Assembly (NCBI RefSeq): GCF_001954275.1
Contig: NZ_MBEU01000056.1
Location: 45,304 to 109,303, forward strand
DNA: 64,000 bases
From: Mycobacterium sp. IS-836
Lineage (GTDB): Bacteria > Actinomycetota > Actinomycetes > Mycobacteriales > Mycobacteriaceae
Direction of reading: 5' to 3'
Shown: in pieces, positions 59,701 to 64,000 of the stretch
Layout: every line of letters begins with the position of its first letter
How positions within the stretch are numbered: position 1 is the first letter of the stretch
Notes under the pieces: model-generated
The model's input: the letters and a program-made list of their open reading frames with translations, nothing else
What the model was told of the DNA's origin: nothing
Databases searched by the model: none
Translations under genes and position numbers: made by a program

Positions 59701-60243
59701 ATGGCTCAGTCGATCGTTCGGACGTTGCTGGTTTCCGGAGCAGCAGCGGGCCTGATGGCCGGCGTAGCCGCGTGTTCGTGTTCGGTGTCGTCGTCGCACA
59801 CTGTCAGCAAAAGCGATGTCGCCGGCCAGATCACCTCGAAGATGACGGACCCCGCGGGCAACAAGCCCGAGTCGGTGAACTGCCCCAGTGACCTGGACGC
59901 GAAGGTCGGGGCGCAGCTGAACTGCGAGATGAAGGCGGGCGGGCAGACCTACAACGTCAACGTCACCGTCACCAGCGTCAACGGCAGCGACGTCAAGTTC
60001 GACATGGTGGAGACAGTCGACAAGAACCAGGTCGCCAAGACGATCAGCGAGAAACTCACCCCGCAGCTGGGAAGCAAACCCGATTCGGTCACGTGCCCCG
60101 ACAACCTCAAGGGCGTCGAGGGCGCGACGCTGCGCTGCCAGCTGACCACTAGCGGGAAGAACTACGGGGTGAACGTGACCGTCACCGGCGTCGACGGCGG
60201 GACCGTCAACTATCGCTTCGAGGTCGAAGACCAGCCCTCGTAA
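59701..60243 (+). CDS. lipoprotein with two DUF4333-type repeats (Rv3033-like)
   Basis: This 180-residue exported protein has signal residues 1-24 and lipobox GVAAC (C25). Two tandem homologous halves follow, about residues 33-105 and 106-178. Each has a helix (DVAGQITSKM; QVAKTISEKL), a PxSVxCPxxL motif with a cysteine, and a second cysteine in LNCEMKAGG or LRCQLTTSG, so each half probably has one disulfide. The repeats are recognisably an internal duplication. Start: ATG 59701 with GGGAGG about six bases upstream. Function unknown; conserved beside MGLP genes. Tail to tail with the acyltransferase gene, 13 bases apart. Confidence 0.85.
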   Translation: MAQSIVRTLLVSGAAAGLMAGVAACSCSVSSSHTVSKSDVAGQITSKMTDPAGNKPESVNCPSDLDAKVGAQLNCEMKAGGQTYNVNVTVTSVNGSDVKFDMVETVDKNQVAKTISEKLTPQLGSKPDSVTCPDNLKGVEGATLRCQLTTSGKNYGVNVTVTGVDGGTVNYRFEVEDQPS

Positions 60244-60256
60244 GACCCGAAATCGG

Positions 60257-60994
60257 TTAGCGGGCAGCCTTTTTGCGTTCGATATCGGCCAGCGCGGCCG
60301 CCAGTTCCGCGCGCTGCGCGGCCGAGCTCTCCCAGGACAGCTGCCGGTTCTTGACCACCTTGGCCGGCGCGCCGACCGCGATCGAGTAGTCGGGCACCAC
60401 GCCGCGAACCACCGCGTGCGATCCCAGCACGCAGCCGCGTCCGATGGTGGTGCCCCGCAGCACGGTCACCTTGACCCCGACCCAGGTGTCGGGCCCGATT
60501 CGAACCGGGGACTTGACGATGCCCTGATCCTTGATCGGCAGGTTGATGTCGTCCATGCGATGGTCGAAATCGCAGATGTAGCACCAGTCGGCCATCAGCG
60601 CCGAATCCCCGAGCTCGATGTCGAGGTAGCAGTTGATGACGTTGTCGCGCCCCAGCACCACCTTGTCGCCGAAGCGCAGCGAGCCCTCGTGCGCGCGGAT
60701 CGTGTTCTTGTCGCCGATGTGCACCCAGCGGCCGATCTCCAGCTGCGCCAGCTCGGGTGTGCAGTGGATCTCGACGCCCTTGCCGAGAAACACCATGCCG
60801 CGGGTGATGATGTGCGGGTTGGCCAGCTTGAACTTCAGCAGTCGCCAGTAGCGCACCAGGTACCACGGGGTGTAGGCGCGGTTGGCCAGTACCCACTTCA
60901 GCGAGGCCAGCGTGAGGAACTTGGCCTGGCGTGGGTCGCGCAACATCGATCCACGCCAACGGCGATGGAGCGGAGCACCCCACATGGTCGTCAT
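60257..60994 (-). CDS. hexapeptide-repeat acyltransferase (Rv3034c-like, MGLP cluster)
   Basis: This 245-residue left-handed beta-helix acyltransferase has an N-terminal helical part (MLRDPRQAKFLTLASLKWVLA) and then hexapeptide repeats from about residue 75. The repeats include LGKGVEIHCTPELAQLEIG, IGPDTWVGVKVTVLRGTTIGRGCVLGSHAVVRG. The C-terminal cap ends in a basic helix. It would acetylate or acylate a sugar, and is proposed to be an acyltransferase of MGLP in M. tuberculosis. The ATG at 60994 is preceded by TAAGCT with eight bases between and no Shine-Dalgarno, so it is probably leaderless. Divergent from the Rv3035-like gene. Confidence 0.85.
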   Translation of the reverse strand: MTTMWGAPLHRRWRGSMLRDPRQAKFLTLASLKWVLANRAYTPWYLVRYWRLLKFKLANPHIITRGMVFLGKGVEIHCTPELAQLEIGRWVHIGDKNTIRAHEGSLRFGDKVVLGRDNVINCYLDIELGDSALMADWCYICDFDHRMDDINLPIKDQGIVKSPVRIGPDTWVGVKVTVLRGTTIGRGCVLGSHAVVRGVVPDYSIAVGAPAKVVKNRQLSWESSAAQRAELAAALADIERKKAAR

Positions 60995-61002
60995 GGCCGG
61001 AG

Positions 61003-61008
61003 AGCTTA
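61003..61008 (-). promoter_or_regulatory. -10 element of a leaderless promoter for the hexapeptide acyltransferase
   Basis: TAAGCT on the minus strand is eight bases from the ATG at 60994; no ribosome binding site is seen. Confidence 0.4.
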
Positions 61009-61095
61009 TCCGAGCCGCCACGGGTTACCCTCACCTGTACTCGATCGCTGCTCTGGAAACGAACCAACGGCCGCGGAAGGATTTGGGAAATCGAG

Positions 61096-62412
61096 GTGCT
61101 TGCCCGACAACTCGGTCTTCGGCGTTGGTCATTCGTGGGGGCGGCCGCCGCGCTGATCGTGGGACTCGGCGGTTGCGGCAACACCGACTCCTGGGTGCAA
61201 GCCTCGGCATCGCAAGGCTGGCCCGCGCAATACGCCGACTCGGCCAACAGCAGCTACACCCCCACCAGCGGCGCCACCAAGCTGTCGCTGCAGTGGACGC
61301 GGTCGGTCAAGGGCAGCCTGGCCGCCGGACCCGCGCTGAGCGCACGCGGTTATCTCGCCCTCAACGCGCAGACCCCGGGCGGATGTTCGCTCATGGAGTG
61401 GGAGAACGACAACAACGGCCGGCAACGCTGGTGCGTCCGGGTGGTCCAGGGTGGCGGCTTCGCCGGTCCGCTGTTCGACGGCTTCGACAATCTCTACGTC
61501 GGGCAGCCCGGCGCCTTCCTCTCCTTTCCGGTGACGCAGTGGACTCGCTGGCGCCAGCCGGTGATCGGAATGCCCACCACACCAAGGTTTTTGGGTGATG
61601 GTCAACTGTTGGTCATCACGCACCTGGGTCAGGTCCTGACGTTCGACGCCCACCGCGGCATGGTGGTGGGCAGTGCGCTGGATTTGGTCGACGGTGTGGA
61701 CCCGACCGATGCGACGCGCGGGCTGGCCGATTGCGCGCCGGCGCGGCAGGGCTGCCCGGTGGCGGCGGCCCCCGCCTTCTCGCCGACCGGCCAGATGGCG
61801 GTGATCGGCGTCTGGCAGCCGGGTGCGGTGGCCGCGGAACTGGTTGGGCTGAAATACCATCCGGGCCAGACGCCGCTGCTGACCCGCGAGTGGACCAGCG
61901 ACGCGGTCGGCGCCGGCGTGATCGCCAGCCCGGTGCTCTCCGCCGACGGGTCGACCGTCTACGTCAACGGCCGCGACCAACGGCTGTGGGCGCTGCACGC
62001 CGCCGACGGGAAGGTGAAATGGTCAGTGCCGCTTGGTTTCCTGGCGCAGACGCCGCCGTCGGTGACCCCGCAGGGGCTGATCGTGGCCGGTGGCGGACCC
62101 GATACCCGGCTCGCGGCCTTCAAGGATGCCGGCGATCACGCCGATCAGGCTTGGCGGCGCGACGACGTCGGCCCGCTGTCGTCGTCGAGCCTGGCCGGTG
62201 GCGGCGTCGGCTACACGGTGGTCGGCACGCCGCCCGGGCAGGGCGCGCCCGGCATGTCGCTGCTGGCCTTCGATCCGGCCAATGGCCACACCCTCAACAG
62301 CTATCCGCTGCCCGCGGCCACGGGATATCCCGTCGGGATTTCGGTCGGCGTTGATCGCAGGGTGGTGGCGTGCACCAGCGACGGCCAGGTCTACGGATTC
62401 GGGCCGGCATGA
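61096..62412 (+). CDS. PQQ-like beta-propeller lipoprotein (Rv3035-like)
   Basis: This protein of about 438 residues has an N-terminal signal (RRWSFVGAAAALIVGLGGC) with lipidated C27 and an outer-face beta-propeller of quinoprotein-like repeats. Examples are VIASPVLSADGSTVYVNGRDQRLWAL and FDAHRGMVVGSALDL. No enzyme active site can be named. The start is uncertain: GTG 61096 is used because it places a good signal at the N-terminus; open frame continues upstream over the divergent gene. The next gene overlaps by ATGA. An envelope role linked to MGLP or other glycoconjugates is only suggested by location. Confidence 0.82.
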   Translation: MLARQLGLRRWSFVGAAAALIVGLGGCGNTDSWVQASASQGWPAQYADSANSSYTPTSGATKLSLQWTRSVKGSLAAGPALSARGYLALNAQTPGGCSLMEWENDNNGRQRWCVRVVQGGGFAGPLFDGFDNLYVGQPGAFLSFPVTQWTRWRQPVIGMPTTPRFLGDGQLLVITHLGQVLTFDAHRGMVVGSALDLVDGVDPTDATRGLADCAPARQGCPVAAAPAFSPTGQMAVIGVWQPGAVAAELVGLKYHPGQTPLLTREWTSDAVGAGVIASPVLSADGSTVYVNGRDQRLWALHAADGKVKWSVPLGFLAQTPPSVTPQGLIVAGGGPDTRLAAFKDAGDHADQAWRRDDVGPLSSSSLAGGGVGYTVVGTPPGQGAPGMSLLAFDPANGHTLNSYPLPAATGYPVGISVGVDRRVVACTSDGQVYGFGPA

Positions 62413-62756
62413 GCGCCGATCGACGCGGCAGGCCCGCGGACGTCGCCGCGACCGTTGTCCTGCTGATCGTGCACGGGGCGCTGTTCGGGGTGACCATCGT
62501 GCTGCTCGGCCTTTTCGTCATGGTCACCGACCCGTGCGGTTCCGTGAAATGCGGCGACCCGGCCTGGATCGACCGCGCCACGACCTTGGGGATCTGGGGC
62601 GGCGCCGCGGTCTTGGTCGCCGACTTCGTGGTCTCCGTATATCTCCTGGTGCGCCGGCGGCGGGCGTTCTTCGTCCCGCTCATCGGCTGCGTGGCACAGG
62701 TGGCGCTGGGCATCGGTGCCGCGGCGATGGAGTGGCTGGCCGGCCCGGTGCAGTGA
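62409..62756 (+). CDS. small membrane protein of unknown function
   Basis: This 115-residue protein has three predicted membrane helices: ATVVLLIVHGALFGVTIVLL, LGIWGGAAVLVADFVVSVYLLV and FVPLIGCVAQVALGIGAAAM. A short outer loop carries two cysteines (DPCGSVKCGDPAWIDRA). I do not recognise a named family with certainty. The ATG overlaps the stop of the propeller lipoprotein by four bases, so the two are translated together and the small protein may assist it in the membrane (inference). Ten bases separate it from the convergent TB22.2-like gene. Confidence 0.75.
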   Translation: MSADRRGRPADVAATVVLLIVHGALFGVTIVLLGLFVMVTDPCGSVKCGDPAWIDRATTLGIWGGAAVLVADFVVSVYLLVRRRRAFFVPLIGCVAQVALGIGAAAMEWLAGPVQ

Positions 62757-62766
62757 CCAGGCGGCT

Positions 62767-63447
62767 CTAGACGGCCAGGGGCGGGATCGCGTTGCGCGGC
62801 ACCTGGGCCTGGACGGGACCGGCGACCGCCGGGAGCATCTCACCGGGGGCGAAATAGAAGATCAGCTGGTCGTCGGTGATGGCGAAGTTCTGGTAGTGCG
62901 ACGGGTCGTGCCCCGTCGACGGCAGGATGGCGGCACCGAACGCGCTCTGATTTTCCAGGTCGCGCTGCACCAACGGGAAGATGCTGTCCAGCGGCGTCGT
63001 GCCGGGCGCGAACAGGTTGTCGAAGGTGATGGGCTGCTTGGTCGCCAGGTTGTAGTTGAACGCCTTGTACCAGATGGACGGATGCGATCCGCCGAGGTCC
63101 TGGAAGAACTTGAGCACCACGCTGCGGGTGCGGGGCGGCTGACCGGAGGTGCGTTGGTCGGCGCTGGTCTCCATTTGGTAGGGCTGGTCGCGCCCGCCGG
63201 ACGTCTGGGCGACGTTGAGGAAGCCGTCGCGGTTTTGGGTGATGTAGTCGGTCAGCGCCTGTTCGTCGGGGTAGTCGGCGGGGAACGTCATGGTGATGGC
63301 GTAGGTGGACCCCGTGGTGTGCACGTGGCACAGCTGGGTGTCGTCGACGGTGCCGCCCATCCCGGCGCACGTCGCCGGCGCGGCGGCCGCCGGCCAGCCC
63401 AGCAGGGCCACCGCGGCCAGCACGGTGCTCACTATCAGGTAACGCAT
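62767..63447 (-). CDS. secreted MPT64-like protein (TB22.2, Rv3036c-like)
   Basis: This 226-residue secreted protein has a cleavable signal peptide (MRYLIVSTVLAAVALLGWPAAAAPA). The mature domain is of the DUF3298/RsiV-like type shared with MPT64: YAITMTFPADYPDEQALTDYITQN, SVVLKFFQDLGGSHPSIWYKAFNYNL and FAITDDQLIFYFAPGEMLP. Two cysteines near the mature N-terminus may pair. Corresponds to TB22.2, a secreted antigen of unknown function. Followed upstream on the same strand by the Rv3037c-like methyltransferase. Complete. Confidence 0.9.
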   Translation of the reverse strand: MRYLIVSTVLAAVALLGWPAAAAPATCAGMGGTVDDTQLCHVHTTGSTYAITMTFPADYPDEQALTDYITQNRDGFLNVAQTSGGRDQPYQMETSADQRTSGQPPRTRSVVLKFFQDLGGSHPSIWYKAFNYNLATKQPITFDNLFAPGTTPLDSIFPLVQRDLENQSAFGAAILPSTGHDPSHYQNFAITDDQLIFYFAPGEMLPAVAGPVQAQVPRNAIPPLAV

Positions 63448-63522
63448 CGTTCGAATTTGTCCCTCGCAAAATTACGCAGGCGGGGCGCCTGGAAGATCGA
63501 TGGCAGCCAGCCTACCTGGGCA

Positions 63523-64000
63523 CTATCGAGAGGCGCGGCAGACGAAGGCCGTCGCATGGCTCGCGGGTCCGGAGCCGACCCGGGTGACGATAACCGACAG
63601 GGATTCCCCGCCGCGCAGCCGCAGGCGGCGCCGCAGCCCGTCGGGGTCGATCCGCACGCCCCGGACCAGGATCTCCAGCGCCCCGCAGTCCCGTGCGGAC
63701 AGCGCCTGCCGAAGGCGGCGCTCGTCGAACGCCAGCTGCTCGAGCACCTCGAAGCCGCGGACCGCCGGCGGCAACTCGGCGCCGGACAGGTAGGCGATAT
63801 CGGGATCGAGTTGCCACAGCCCGTGCCGCGCGCCGTAGTGGCGCACCAGGCCGGCCCGCACGACCGCGCCGTCGGGGTCGACGATCCATCGGCCGGCGGG
63901 CCGCGTCGGGCAGTCGGCGGGCTCAGCGTCGGTGATCTGCTCGCCGACATCCAGGACGCTCGCTCGACGACGCACACGCGGCTCGGCCAGCCCGGCCGAC
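63523..64000 (-). CDS. class I methyltransferase with THUMP-like C-terminal domain (Rv3037c-like), N-terminus beyond window
   Basis: Only about the last 159 residues are visible and the gene runs off the right edge. The visible part is the C-terminal THUMP-like domain (RWIVDPDGAVVRAGLVRHYGARHGLWQLDPDIAYLSG; ALEILVRGVRIDPDGLRRRLRLRGG) and ends GPASHATAFVCRASR. The SAM-binding half lies outside. In M. tuberculosis Rv3037c is about 358 residues and has been proposed to take part in MGLP methylation, although the domain is also found in tRNA-type methyltransferases. Stop at 63523; 75 bases to TB22.2. Confidence 0.82.
   Translation of the reverse strand, partial: SAGLAEPRVRRRASVLDVGEQITDAEPADCPTRPAGRWIVDPDGAVVRAGLVRHYGARHGLWQLDPDIAYLSGAELPPAVRGFEVLEQLAFDERRLRQALSARDCGALEILVRGVRIDPDGLRRRLRLRGGESLSVIVTRVGSGPASHATAFVCRASR

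Overview
This window is a high-GC actinobacterial chromosome segment whose protein sequences and gene order match the Mycobacterium tuberculosis interval Rv2975c to Rv3037c (comparison from memory, no search run). The M. tuberculosis IS1538 copy between thiL and Rv2980, and the esx/PPE/IS block between lpqA and mnmA, are both absent. Several extra modules are present, so a non-tuberculous slow grower close to the M. avium group is the best guess; species cannot be fixed from the window.

Layout. 1-1367: DAK2/FakA-like kinase (cut by the left edge) and ribosomal protein L28. 1364-5112: accessory block with a GlxA-type AraC regulator divergent from a three-gene operon (DJ-1/PfpI hydrolase, AhpD-like protein, beta-carbonic anhydrase), then a zinc-free MDR oxidoreductase. 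5109-14044: ung, DUF1330, thiL, DUF3515, ddlA, gpsA, fbiD, ppk1, mutT1. 14053-18315: bidirectional terminator, hupB, leuDC, divergent IclR regulator, split-barrel FDOR. 18323-20918: tRNA-Glu, tRNA-Gln, gltX, FAH-family enzyme. 20977-30457: MFS transporter, leuB-serA, FAD oxidoreductase, wrbA and ilvBNC with a leader-peptide attenuator. 30557-39616: cfp6, DoxX protein, lppZ, gatB, an orphan EspI/MinD-like ATPase, pfkA, gatA-gatC, ACT-domain protein. 39618-43753: tetR-mmpS-mmpL with two matching palindromic operators. 43754-52545: ligA, SRPBCC-ArsR pair with two operators, MetE-like protein, lpqA, mnmA, iscS, and an OlsB/OlsA-like acyltransferase pair. 52640-54546: etfA (fixB) and etfB (fixA) with terminator and leader hairpin. 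54670-64000: methylglucose lipopolysaccharide (MGLP) genes Rv3030-Rv3032, interrupted by TspO and a lipoprotein, then Rv3033-Rv3037c (cut by the right edge).

How genes work together. Branched-chain amino acid synthesis is spread over leuCD, leuB and ilvBNC, each apparently with its own control (IclR operator, none seen, and attenuation). A non-discriminating GluRS, tRNA-Gln(CUG) and the three GatCAB genes make up an indirect Gln-tRNA route. Rv3030-Rv3032 and nearby transferases belong to MGLP synthesis. fbiD and the split-barrel protein belong to F420 metabolism.

No rRNA, CRISPR array, insertion sequence, prophage or replication origin was seen. No gene-free stretch exceeds about 210 bases. 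The most interesting elements are the GlxA/DJ-1/AhpD/carbonic anhydrase cassette, the operator pairs of the TetR and ArsR modules, and the ilvB attenuator.
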